A stretch of DNA of 52,304 bases from a virus. This document shows positions 41,334 to 49,505 of the stretch, piece by piece; position 1 is the first letter of the stretch; each line of letters starts with the position of its first letter. A model generated the notes under the pieces. It was not told the origin of the DNA, made no database searches, and worked only from the letters and a program-made list of their open reading frames with translations. The stretch lies in IMG/VR virus record IMGVR_UViG_3300019458_000043, positions 1-52,304 of that record; one strand, 5' to 3'. The position numbers and the translations under genes were made by a program.

Positions 41334-43298
41334 ATGAAACTTACAGTAGGGATGGCTACCTACGATGATTACGACGGTGTAGTTTTTAGCATCCAAGCCT
41401 TGCGGCTCTATCACCACGTCGATGAGCTACTGGTTGTAGATAACAACCCCGGTTCGCTTGCCGCTCGGCACCTCGCCGATTTTTGTCAAAAAACTGGGGC
41501 ACGGTATATCCCTATGCCGGAGCCCGTAGGGACTTCCGCCCCTCGCAATCGCGTCTTTACCGAAGCTACCGGCGATGTTGTATTATGTATGGACAGCCAT
41601 GTACTAATCCAGCCAGGTGCTTTGCAATTACTTCGAGAGTGGTTTATTGATGTATCATCCCACAACGATCTCGATATGGCCCTGCTTCACGGGCCGATGA
41701 TGCTCGACTCCTTCAATGGTATTCAGACACACTTCGATAGTGTCTGGCGTGCCGAAATGTGGGGTATCTGGGGTCACGCTTGGCGATGCCGTTGTTCAGA
41801 CCACGCCCGGTTCATTTTCTCAATGCAACCGTCTGAGTACCAGCAAACATACTACCTGCCAATCTCCCCCAAAGAAAACCTCGCTGCCTGCCCCTACTGT
41901 GGTAACAAACTCCCCGACCTATCTTGGTCCCAACACGAATCTCAAATGTTGGCCCTCGGCTTTGAGCCTTGTGCTCTAAAAGACGATGAACCCGCGTTCG
42001 ATATTCCAGGCCAGGGTCTCGGTCTCTTTGCCTGTCGTAAAGATGCGTGGTTAGGCTTTAACCCACACTTCCGCGGCTTCGGTGGGGAGGAAATGTATAT
42101 CCATGAAAAGTTTCGGAAAGCTAACCGCCGTGTGTTTTGTCTCCCATTCCTCAAATGGTGGCACCGCTTCGGGCGTCCCAGTGGGGTAAAGTATCCACTA
42201 ACCCGCTGGAACAAGGTCCGCAACTACGTGCTCGGCCACAACGAATTGGGGTTGCCACTCGATCCGGTCCATGCCCATTTTGTAACCACCAACCTCATGA
42301 CCCAAAGCCAGTGGGACTACCTGGTAGCCGATCCTATCCATCGGCCTTCCAACCCGAATGTATTGTCGGTACCTTCCCCCAAAGAAATCCCAGCCCCGTC
42401 CATAACTCAACTGTACCAGGCAGCCCGTGGGACATCTCGAGATCTTGACCAACATATGGATCAGTTGCGGTTGTTGGCGGGGCTTTGTGATAACATAACT
42501 GAGATATCAAAACGAAAAGAATCCACCATCGCTTTTGTTGCCAGCGGCCGTCCAGTCATTTCCTACAATACTGAGTCTGGGGACCAAACCTACCAAACCC
42601 TAATCCGCATAGCCCCCAACTTCCAATGGCACGACCAAAACTCCACGCAAGTCGAGTCTATCGCAGCTACCGACCTGTTGTTCATCGACTCCGAACATAC
42701 CTACGCACGGTTGAAGGAGGAACTGAACAAGTACGCTACCGCTGTCCGACGGTTTATCATATTACATGATACTCAGTTGCACGGCGAGCGGGGGGCCGAC
42801 AACGGGCCAGGTCTAAACCAGGCATTGCGAGAGTTTACAGCCGACAACCCCGCTTGGTTCGTCTATTATTACACACCTAACCAGTTCGGGTTAACGGTAC
42901 TTGGTATCCGACCGAGTGACCGCCCAGCTAATAAAATCCACGCTTGGGCACCTATGTATGGTCCCGGTACCGAGCTAACTAATTTACTCAGTTCGCTTGG
43001 TGTCGTGTCCAAACCGAACTGTACCTGTCGGGCAATGGCAAACCAGATGGATATCTGGGGGGTCCAGGGTTGTAGAGAGCCGGCCCATCACCAGCAGATT
43101 CTTACCACCATCCATAGTAACAAAGACAAGTGGGGGTGGAAGGATAGGGTACTTGCCATCACAAAGGCTGTTACTAGTGGTCTAGCATTTAAGCTAAACC
43201 CACTCGACCCATTCCCCTCCCTGATCGACGAAGCGATCCGACGAGCGGAGTTAGCTGAACAATCAAGACTTACTTCCATCGAAATTGAAGGCCACTGA
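41334..43298 (+). CDS. GT2-like glycosyltransferase fused to methyltransferase-like domain
   Basis: Residues 1-300 of this 654-aa protein read as a GT-A glycosyltransferase: VGMATYDDYDGVVFSIQAL, VVDNNPGS, CMDSHV in the place of the usual DxD, and FRGFGGEEMYIHEKFRKANR. Residues about 390-525 resemble the class I methyltransferase/cephalosporin-hydroxylase-type fold: LLFIDSEHTYARLKEELNKY and RFIILHDTQLHG. A Cys-containing C-terminal domain (CTCRAMANQMDIWGVQGC) ends it. The likely role is adding and trimming sugars, on the virion or on host surface glycans. The stop overlaps the next ATG. Confidence 0.8.
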   Translation: MKLTVGMATYDDYDGVVFSIQALRLYHHVDELLVVDNNPGSLAARHLADFCQKTGARYIPMPEPVGTSAPRNRVFTEATGDVVLCMDSHVLIQPGALQLLREWFIDVSSHNDLDMALLHGPMMLDSFNGIQTHFDSVWRAEMWGIWGHAWRCRCSDHARFIFSMQPSEYQQTYYLPISPKENLAACPYCGNKLPDLSWSQHESQMLALGFEPCALKDDEPAFDIPGQGLGLFACRKDAWLGFNPHFRGFGGEEMYIHEKFRKANRRVFCLPFLKWWHRFGRPSGVKYPLTRWNKVRNYVLGHNELGLPLDPVHAHFVTTNLMTQSQWDYLVADPIHRPSNPNVLSVPSPKEIPAPSITQLYQAARGTSRDLDQHMDQLRLLAGLCDNITEISKRKESTIAFVASGRPVISYNTESGDQTYQTLIRIAPNFQWHDQNSTQVESIAATDLLFIDSEHTYARLKEELNKYATAVRRFIILHDTQLHGERGADNGPGLNQALREFTADNPAWFVYYYTPNQFGLTVLGIRPSDRPANKIHAWAPMYGPGTELTNLLSSLGVVSKPNCTCRAMANQMDIWGVQGCREPAHHQQILTTIHSNKDKWGWKDRVLAITKAVTSGLAFKLNPLDPFPSLIDEAIRRAELAEQSRLTSIEIEGH

Positions 43299-44182
43299 TG
43301 ATACCGACCGTACTTTGCTTGTGTCCTACATATAACCGGCCAGCCCATCTGGTTTCAAATGCGTTGGCGTGCTTTGAAATCCAGGATTATCCGGCCAGCC
43401 ACCGCGTATTATTTATCCTCGATGATAAACCTTGCTATAGTATGCAACGCGGTACCAACTGGATAGTCTGGGCCGAGAACCGTCGCTATCCATCTCTGCC
43501 AGCCAAGTATAACGAGATGCTCCGAATGATCCGCGACATTCCGTGGTGCCAGTTCACCGGTTATCCACCATCTAACGATCTGCCCACACCCAGCCCGCTG
43601 ACTATCCACCATCAACACCATCACCCCTGGAACTGCCACCCAGACCTTGTACTTGTATGGGATGACGACGACGTGTACCTCCCTTGGCACATCTCGTCGT
43701 ATGTCGAGGCATTACAGCAGCCACGTATCCACCATCAACCATCCGAATTACGCCCTGGTTGGGTCCACCCCACCATTGTATGGACTGACTACCCCGGTCG
43801 CCTGATCCAGGAAATAGCCACCGGGAGGTTCCACGGTAGTCTCGGTGTATCCTGGGAGTTGTTGGACCTGCTGGAAGGGTGGGTTACGACAAAGCGAGCC
43901 GACTTTGACCAACAGATGATTGCCAAGCTCCACAAAAGCTTACCACCATCCCGCCCGCCCGTTAGGTATCCACCATCATACATCTTTCGGTGGGGTTCGA
44001 CGGGCGGTGCTCATTGCCAGTCGCATATGAAGACACCAGCCAACGAGACATGGTACGAGGACTATGCAATGTTAGCAACACCTCAACCGTATCGGGGGGA
44101 ATTGGTGGCAGCTATGGATAAAACCACCAGCCAATACATTAAAGAGATAGCGGCGGGTTTCGTTCCCCAACCCGCTAGCTAG
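43298..44182 (+). CDS. GT2-like glycosyltransferase, 294 aa
   Basis: It begins TVLCLCPTYNRPAHLVSNAL, the standard GT2 opening, then VLFILDDKPCY and LVLVWDDDDVYLPWHI (metal-binding Asp cluster, residues about 122-125). An acceptor region follows (GWVHPTIVWTDYPGRLIQEI). It is the last gene of the late block and is coupled to the glycosyltransferase-methyltransferase gene. The DNA word TATCCACCATC occurs four times inside it, in two reading frames. Confidence 0.82.
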   Translation: MIPTVLCLCPTYNRPAHLVSNALACFEIQDYPASHRVLFILDDKPCYSMQRGTNWIVWAENRRYPSLPAKYNEMLRMIRDIPWCQFTGYPPSNDLPTPSPLTIHHQHHHPWNCHPDLVLVWDDDDVYLPWHISSYVEALQQPRIHHQPSELRPGWVHPTIVWTDYPGRLIQEIATGRFHGSLGVSWELLDLLEGWVTTKRADFDQQMIAKLHKSLPPSRPPVRYPPSYIFRWGSTGGAHCQSHMKTPANETWYEDYAMLATPQPYRGELVAAMDKTTSQYIKEIAAGFVPQPAS

Positions 44183-44589
44183 GGGCTGGGGGCCGGCAAT
44201 CGCCCCCAGCCCCGTTAATACTCGCCCCACCTCGCCCTCGCGAGGCTGGGGCTGGGGCCGGGTCGCGAGGTGCGACCCCAGCAAGCCCCAGCCCCTTGCG
44301 GGGCCGGGTCGCGAGGTGCGACCCAGCCCCTTACGGGCTGGCGAGCTGTCGGGCGACCTAGCCCGCCAGCCCGCCCCAAAACCCAGCCCCTTAACCCAGC
44401 CCCGCAACGGGGCTTTGCGGAGCTTTCCGGGCTGGGGGCGATACCCTACAGCCTGCCCCCGAAAAGCCCCATAAAACGTTTCCTATTGCGTTCTAGGGGG
44501 TATCGACCTAGTTTGCCTAGCTTTACTATACCCCTTAGTTTAGAAAACCCCCTAGCTTACCTAGCTTGCCTAGCGAGGTAGTGCGTATC
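44183..44589. terminator. GC-rich region between convergent gene blocks, terminator-like
   Basis: No gene is supported in this 407-base stretch. It holds two copies of the hairpin GGGTCGC-GAGGT-GCGACCC (44260-44278 and 44306-44324), several CCCCAGCC repeats, a CCTCGCGAGG palindrome near 44236-44245, and on the right a series of related CCTAGCTT(A/G)CCTAG words. It lies between the end of the plus-strand late block and the end of the minus-strand block, where transcription from both sides should stop. Confidence 0.6.
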
Positions 44590-45099
44590 CTAGTTCCGTA
44601 ATGGGTCGTATTTACCAGCCTCTTGCACGAACCGCCTCTCGAACTCTTCCTGGTCTTGCTCGGTAGGGTTTCCCTGCCACTCTCCGAGTATCCAGCTAGC
44701 GAAGTTGGCACAAAGATGGCAAGCAGCCCTATTGCCACGCGCTATGTCATCCCCTGTATCTTCGTACACCTTTGCCAACTTATGGAACCAGATAAGAAAC
44801 ACTTTCTTCATAGCTCGGATAGCTTCGGGGCTGGGTAGCTTCCCGTCTCGCCACGCCGGTTGTCCGTTCCTCGCTGGCATCACGATACCACGTTGCCAGT
44901 TCCCTTCCCCGTTGATAAGTTGCTGGAATACCACCTTATACTCATCTCTATCGCCAAACACCCCACCGTCGCGTGGTTCGACCATTGAGGGTACAATCAT
45001 CAACCCATCGTTAGTCTCAACCGGCAAGCGTACTACGTTGTAGTATCTCCCTTTCAACTCAACAACCCAGATACCAACCAAATCGCTGTGGTTTGTCAT
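44590..45099 (-). CDS. Unknown protein, 169 aa
   Basis: It reads on the minus strand from ATG 45099 with GAGGTGATG upstream. The N-terminal half is beta-rich (GIWVVELKGRYYNVVRLPV); the C-terminal half is helical with HLCANFA, WILGEW and a charged end. It is the last gene of the minus-strand block. No family was recognised. Confidence 0.65.
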   Translation of the reverse strand: MTNHSDLVGIWVVELKGRYYNVVRLPVETNDGLMIVPSMVEPRDGGVFGDRDEYKVVFQQLINGEGNWQRGIVMPARNGQPAWRDGKLPSPEAIRAMKKVFLIWFHKLAKVYEDTGDDIARGNRAACHLCANFASWILGEWQGNPTEQDQEEFERRFVQEAGKYDPLRN

Positions 45100-45141
45100 A
45101 CATCACCTCATTAAAAAGAGTTGAACCTAGCACTTTTCCCC

Positions 45142-45262
45142 AGCAATAAAAACCACATTTCCCGACCGTACCCCTTATATTCTTTATTCTTTGGGGGGAA
45201 ATAGCTAGGGGGTTGCGACCCTATTATAAGTCGCAACCCCCCAGCAATAAAAACCACATTCC
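45142..45262. repeat. Hairpin flanked by direct copies of the interspersed word
   Basis: Two near-identical 20-nt copies of CCAGCAATAAAAACCACATT begin at 45140 and 45241. Between them GGGGGTTGCGAC (45208-45219) pairs perfectly with GTCGCAACCCCC (45230-45241) around a 10-nt loop, and TTCTTTGGGGGG (45187-45198) is the only reversed copy of the second interspersed word. The hairpin could terminate the helicase gene transcript. The flanking direct repeats look like a duplication or insertion footprint. Confidence 0.6.
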
Positions 45263-45285
45263 CACCCACCCCGCGACTCTGTTGG

Positions 45286-47340
45286 CTACAACGCCGCTGG
45301 CCCATCTACCCATACCAGTTCGTCGATAGCCCGCGTGATAGCTACGTACTCCAAGTGCCGTTCCTGCCCCCTAGCCCAATCCGTTTTAGCCATTGGGTGC
45401 GGCAGCAGGTCCGGGCGAAGCACGAACACCCGCCCCGCCTCCAACCCTTTAGCTCGATGGATACTCGACAGCAGGATGCGACCCTTCGGTTCTTCACCTT
45501 CGTTCTTCGATTCGATATTAGCGTAGTTACCCTTGCGACCATGCCACTGTTGCTTTTCGATACCGAAGACCTTGTCGATGTTGGCGTATAAGTCACCTAT
45601 CTCCACAGCCCCGTCGCAAAACACCCGCAAACATTCAACACGGTCTTGCAACGTAATCGCGGCTTCCTCATCCTTTTGCTTACGCTTGGCAAGCCGCTCC
45701 TGTTCCCGCCGGTGGTATTCATCTAGCCATACCAGAAAGTCGGAGACGTTGCTTTGCTTGCTGTTGCGGATAATAGTTTTCAGCCCGTCGCCAATGTTGC
45801 GACCTTGGATATTCGCCCGCCGGCCTTGTCGGATGTAGCGAAACGCCAAACCCACCAGCGGGGCATTCACGCGACAGAGTAGCATGTCGCCCTCTTGTGG
45901 TGCTCGCGGGTTATCCTTATTATCGAGCTGGTCCCAAGGCAGCCGGTTTACCATCCCTGCCCCGTTGCTGGGGTGTGCTTCAAAGTCGGGTACTATCTCT
46001 TTAGCCCTAGCAACGATAGCCTTGCCGCATCGTCGTGTTACGGTCAACGTCATCTGTTGCACCCCCCGACCACCCCCAGCGACCCCACCCCCAGCGACCC
46101 CTCCCCCGCCCTTGCTACCCACAACTCCAACCCTACTAACCCCGTCCTCACCATTGCTGCCCGCCCCGACGGCACCCCCCAACATCCGTTCCATGTTGTT
46201 AATAGAGTCCACGTCGCTGCCGGCGAACCCATAGATAGCCTGGCACTCGTCGCCTACCAGCAAGATCCGTTCCCCTGCCCGAAGAATAAACTCTTGCTGG
46301 CATCGGTTCAGGTCTTGGCCTTCATCCACCAGTAGCAACTGGTGCCGGGGAATAGTAAGTTTGTTCACTACGGGCAACCAGAGCATATCGTCGAAGTCGA
46401 TCTCTTTAGCCACCTGCTCGTAGCTCTGCCGCCACAGTTGGGGCACGGTCTGGAATATCTCATCTCGCTGGCCCTCGTCGCCCAGGTCCACCCCGTAGTA
46501 CATGGCGAGTGCCTCCATTGCCTCCCTGCTAGGTTCCACCCCGTCGGCAGCCCCGGCAACCGCCGTTCCCAGCCCGTTGCCCCAGCCCGCGAGGTTGATC
46601 TTCGAGTAGTGTACCAGCTCTTCGATTGCCTGAATGACAATCGCCTTCTGCTTCCACACTTCCCGCAGGTCGATGCCCCACAACACCTCCAGCATGTTGC
46701 GGGTCCGGTACTTGTTCACCGCTCTCCAACCGAGGCGATAGTGCCGGCCGCACACGGCATTGCCCATCTTATGCACCGTACTGAACGAGAGTTGCACCCC
46801 GATTCTCCCCAAAGAATCGACCAGCCAGCGGTACTTGCCGGAGAACTCGTCCACGATACTGTTGTTGAAAGCACAGTACGTGACCTCGCGGGGCTTCTCT
46901 TGCGAAATGAAGTCCCAGACCACTTGCTGCTGCGGGCTGGGCTGGGGTTCAAAGCCGAGGTGTCGGCAGACGTTCCCCCATACCTTACCCCTATACGCCC
47001 ACGCAGCACCCAGGACCAAGGTGAATGTCTTGCCGGTCCCAGCCCTGGCTCGGACAATACCGTGCGGGGCTAGTCCCCCTGCTCGCCGGGGCTGTGCCTC
47101 TTTCGTTACCTGCCTTGCCGCTTGCCCCACCCCTGCCTGCCCCACCCCTACCTGCCCCGGTCGTACCCCCGTCGCCTTGCCCCTCACCGCTCGCAGCATA
47201 TCCGCTTGCTGTGCGGTAAGCTCCGATTTTGGTGCCCCCTCTTTGGTCTTTGCCTGTATGTTACCCTTCGTCTTCTCCACCTTCACAACAGCCTTGACAG
47301 CCTTGTTGGCCTTCGACGGTGTGACTTTTCGCTTTGCCAT
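45286..47340 (-). CDS. UvrD/PcrA-like superfamily 1 helicase
   Basis: The start is set at the ATG at 47340 with AAAGGG upstream; the frame extends further but without a good site. The 684-aa protein has a basic N-terminal tail, then motif I ARAGTGKTFTL (about residue 98), motif II LLLVDEGQDL, motif III ILLVGDECQAIYGFAGSD, and C-terminal SSIHRAKGLEAGRVFVL plus EYVAITRA. This is the complete SF1A set, so it should unwind DNA with 3'-5' polarity during repair or replication. A Gly/Val-rich insert sits between motif III and motif IV. Confidence 0.9.
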   Translation of the reverse strand: MAKRKVTPSKANKAVKAVVKVEKTKGNIQAKTKEGAPKSELTAQQADMLRAVRGKATGVRPGQVGVGQAGVGQAARQVTKEAQPRRAGGLAPHGIVRARAGTGKTFTLVLGAAWAYRGKVWGNVCRHLGFEPQPSPQQQVVWDFISQEKPREVTYCAFNNSIVDEFSGKYRWLVDSLGRIGVQLSFSTVHKMGNAVCGRHYRLGWRAVNKYRTRNMLEVLWGIDLREVWKQKAIVIQAIEELVHYSKINLAGWGNGLGTAVAGAADGVEPSREAMEALAMYYGVDLGDEGQRDEIFQTVPQLWRQSYEQVAKEIDFDDMLWLPVVNKLTIPRHQLLLVDEGQDLNRCQQEFILRAGERILLVGDECQAIYGFAGSDVDSINNMERMLGGAVGAGSNGEDGVSRVGVVGSKGGGGVAGGGVAGGGRGVQQMTLTVTRRCGKAIVARAKEIVPDFEAHPSNGAGMVNRLPWDQLDNKDNPRAPQEGDMLLCRVNAPLVGLAFRYIRQGRRANIQGRNIGDGLKTIIRNSKQSNVSDFLVWLDEYHRREQERLAKRKQKDEEAAITLQDRVECLRVFCDGAVEIGDLYANIDKVFGIEKQQWHGRKGNYANIESKNEGEEPKGRILLSSIHRAKGLEAGRVFVLRPDLLPHPMAKTDWARGQERHLEYVAITRAIDELVWVDGPAAL

Positions 47341-47486
47341 GCTAGAACCCTTTGCTAATAAAAACCAGTGTCTGAACCCAGTACACCCACAACACTCTCC
47401 AACCACACACCTCGACATCCCGCTGCTTTTACTTACTGGTACGCTGTACCTTACTGGGCTGGTACGCCGTACTCCGAGCAAGTACA

Positions 47487-47951
47487 TCACCCAGCCTGGT
47501 CCACTTTGCCGCTGTTGTCCCACGCACCAGGGTCGCTGCCGTAGTACCTCGCACAGAGCCGGCAGATGAACCCCTTGCGAGGCCGCCTCAGCTTTTTCCA
47601 AAACGCCTCGCATTCACACGGTCCCCGACCCGGCGGGGTTACAACCTCCCCTTCCCCCTTCCGCCGCACGACTGTAGACATTACCTCCGCAACCCGCTTG
47701 CCCCCACCCCGCAACCCCCTACCCCGCAACCCTACCCCGTTCCCAGCCCCATCCTTGCCCGTTGCCTTACCTCCTACGGCCTGCTTGCCTCGCCTTGCGG
47801 CCTGCTTGCCTCGCCTTGGCACGGGGGGCTTTCGTTTGCCGTTTCGCCGTTCGCTCTGCTTTGCCTGTCGTGCCTCCACTTTTCGTTTCCCGGCCAGTTT
47901 CGACTTTGCTTGCCGAGATGCCAACTTCTGCGTGGTATTCTCTCGCACCAT
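47487..47951 (-). CDS. Basic protein with C-terminal zinc ribbon, 154 aa
   Basis: ATG 47951 (MVRENTTQK) is preceded by TGGAGG on the coding strand. The first 90 residues are Lys/Arg/Gln/Gly-rich and low-complexity; the end has CECEAFWKKLRRPRKGFICR followed by LCARYYG, a likely four-cysteine zinc site. It resembles a disordered nucleic-acid-binding tail plus a small zinc domain. The first 185 nt overlap the upstream gene in another frame. Confidence 0.5.
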   Translation of the reverse strand: MVRENTTQKLASRQAKSKLAGKRKVEARQAKQSERRNGKRKPPVPRRGKQAARRGKQAVGGKATGKDGAGNGVGLRGRGLRGGGKRVAEVMSTVVRRKGEGEVVTPPGRGPCECEAFWKKLRRPRKGFICRLCARYYGSDPGAWDNSGKVDQAG

Positions 47952-48258
47952 GTTCACCGAGCCTCCATAATAGTTGTTGTCGTTGGACACAATCGAACGC
48001 CATCTTACTACACCGTTCTGCCCGCTCGCGGGGCAACGGCGGGCCAAAGTCCAACCCGCCACACCCCACCCCCTTTACACTGACATAACGCTGTTCCCCA
48101 CTTTTAGTAGTTACAGGCCGCTCCACAAATACGACCCTTCCATCCGGCCCTTCCCCACAGATACGCCCACGCTTCATCAAGGCTTTGTTGTTGTCCCCCG
48201 GCAGTGCCGGCCGTATCCGCCCACATTGCGGGCAGACCACATACTGTGTTTCACTCAT
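47767..48258 (-). CDS. Zinc-ribbon protein with basic tail, 163 aa
   Basis: The ATG at 48258 overlaps the upstream PcfJ-like stop, with AAGGGGGG before it. It has CPQCGRIRPALPGDNNKAL and later cysteines in ICGEG and GVGCGG, then a C-terminal half full of Lys, Arg, Gly and Ala. The final 185 nt overlap the downstream gene, and both frames give basic low-complexity sequence there, so the true end is uncertain. Possibly nucleic-acid binding. Confidence 0.5.
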   Translation of the reverse strand: MSETQYVVCPQCGRIRPALPGDNNKALMKRGRICGEGPDGRVVFVERPVTTKSGEQRYVSVKGVGCGGLDFGPPLPRERAERCSKMAFDCVQRQQLLWRLGEHGAREYHAEVGISASKVETGRETKSGGTTGKAERTAKRQTKAPRAKARQAGRKARQAGRRR

Positions 48259-49412
48259 GCTACACCCCCCTTCGTTTTGCGTTTCGCTGCTTTTACCTCC
48301 TGCTGTTGTCCCTTCACAGCATTGACCAACACCCGCCCCGCCCGTTGGAACTTCGCTCGGTAGTCTTCCCCCATCGGCTTGTTGCACGATACGACCAGCT
48401 GTGTCCACCGCTCGCGGCGGTCATAGCTATGCACCAAAAGATATTCGGCCATCGAAACCGCCTTGCTGCCGTTCCATTCCACCATAACGAGCTTATCCTT
48501 TGCCCGAAGTTGTCTGATGTAATGTTCACCACCAGCACAGTTCTTTAGCATCTTGGCAGCAGTTACCAACTCGGCCGGGTCTTTAACCAACCGAAGAACA
48601 TTGCCCCCAAACTTTACCGAACCCTGGAATGGGAATGGGGCGGAAGCAAACCGCAGCTTACGCATATCTTCCTTTTCGATACGGCGTTGGGCCCAACCCC
48701 GAAAGTCCTCGAACGTGCGACACCGGGCTAACTGTTCTTGGGTTATATGCTCCAACTCATCAAACAGCCCCTCGCCTTCGGCAGCCCACTTCTCCCTATG
48801 TGCTGCCAGGAATTGTAGGACATACGGCGGAAGCCCCTGTTGCACCGCCTCCACGAACCTGCCGGGCAGCCCATACCCTTCAGCCGCCACCATCGTCGGT
48901 GTCGGGAACTCTGTAGCACCGTTCGATAGGTTGAATACCTTGGCTGTAGCTGCCATGACATCGAACGGGCCAAAGTAGAAGAGGTACAAGTCGCGGCCCC
49001 GGTGGCACTGATACCAGTCCGCATAAACAGTATAAATATCCCAGTACCCCATCAGACCAACCCATACATCACTCGGTCGAAACCCAGTGATGTTTTGAAT
49101 GTGATCCAACAAACACTTTTGCTTGGGGTTTACCTTAACGGTCGGTTCCTGCCCCATAAGCCGGTCATAATTGGTAATACCCCCGTACTTGCCGCCAACA
49201 CCGATAAGACCACCACCACGTTTCGGCCCAGGGTCACGAAACATAGCATGTCGCCCCCGCATACCCAACCCATCCAACACAGTCATTGCATACGACTTTG
49301 CCTGTTCCTCCGTATAACCAGCTTCGCAAGCCTTGCGGTAACTATACAAAGTCCGCATGTATTGCAGAACAGTCAGCTTTTCACGCAACGTCGCACTCTT
49401 TGGCAAAGCCAT
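48255..49412 (-). CDS. PcfJ-like protein
   Basis: The 385-aa protein carries in its C-terminal third the segment ELVTAAKMLKNCAGGEHYIR followed by KLVMVEWNGSKAVSMAEYLL, which is the PcfJ-like pattern (a conserved Cys block in a helix, then two strands, K-x-V-x-x-E). PcfJ-like proteins occur in plasmids and phages and their activity is unknown. The N-terminal half is helical with LGMRGRHAMFRDPGPKRGG. It starts after CTCTAAATAAGGGAATG and ends in an ATGA overlap. Confidence 0.65.
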   Translation of the reverse strand: MALPKSATLREKLTVLQYMRTLYSYRKACEAGYTEEQAKSYAMTVLDGLGMRGRHAMFRDPGPKRGGGLIGVGGKYGGITNYDRLMGQEPTVKVNPKQKCLLDHIQNITGFRPSDVWVGLMGYWDIYTVYADWYQCHRGRDLYLFYFGPFDVMAATAKVFNLSNGATEFPTPTMVAAEGYGLPGRFVEAVQQGLPPYVLQFLAAHREKWAAEGEGLFDELEHITQEQLARCRTFEDFRGWAQRRIEKEDMRKLRFASAPFPFQGSVKFGGNVLRLVKDPAELVTAAKMLKNCAGGEHYIRQLRAKDKLVMVEWNGSKAVSMAEYLLVHSYDRRERWTQLVVSCNKPMGEDYRAKFQRAGRVLVNAVKGQQQEVKAAKRKTKGGVA

Positions 49413-49505
49413 AGTTCATTCCCTTATTTAGAGTTTGCCACAAATAAAAACCACGTTTCCTATCCCGGTCGCCAGCATAATTCCCCAGCGTATATCGCGG
49501 GGGCT

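Noticed and set aside
41334-44182. Glycosyltransferases as DNA base glucosyltransferases
   Set aside because: They are in the late block directly after a Thr-rich tail gene and away from the base-modification cluster; virion or surface glycan targets are more likely, though not proven.
46342-47073. Long plus-strand open frame (243 codons)
   Set aside because: It is antisense to the conserved helicase motifs of the minus-strand UvrD-like gene and shows no protein-like domain.
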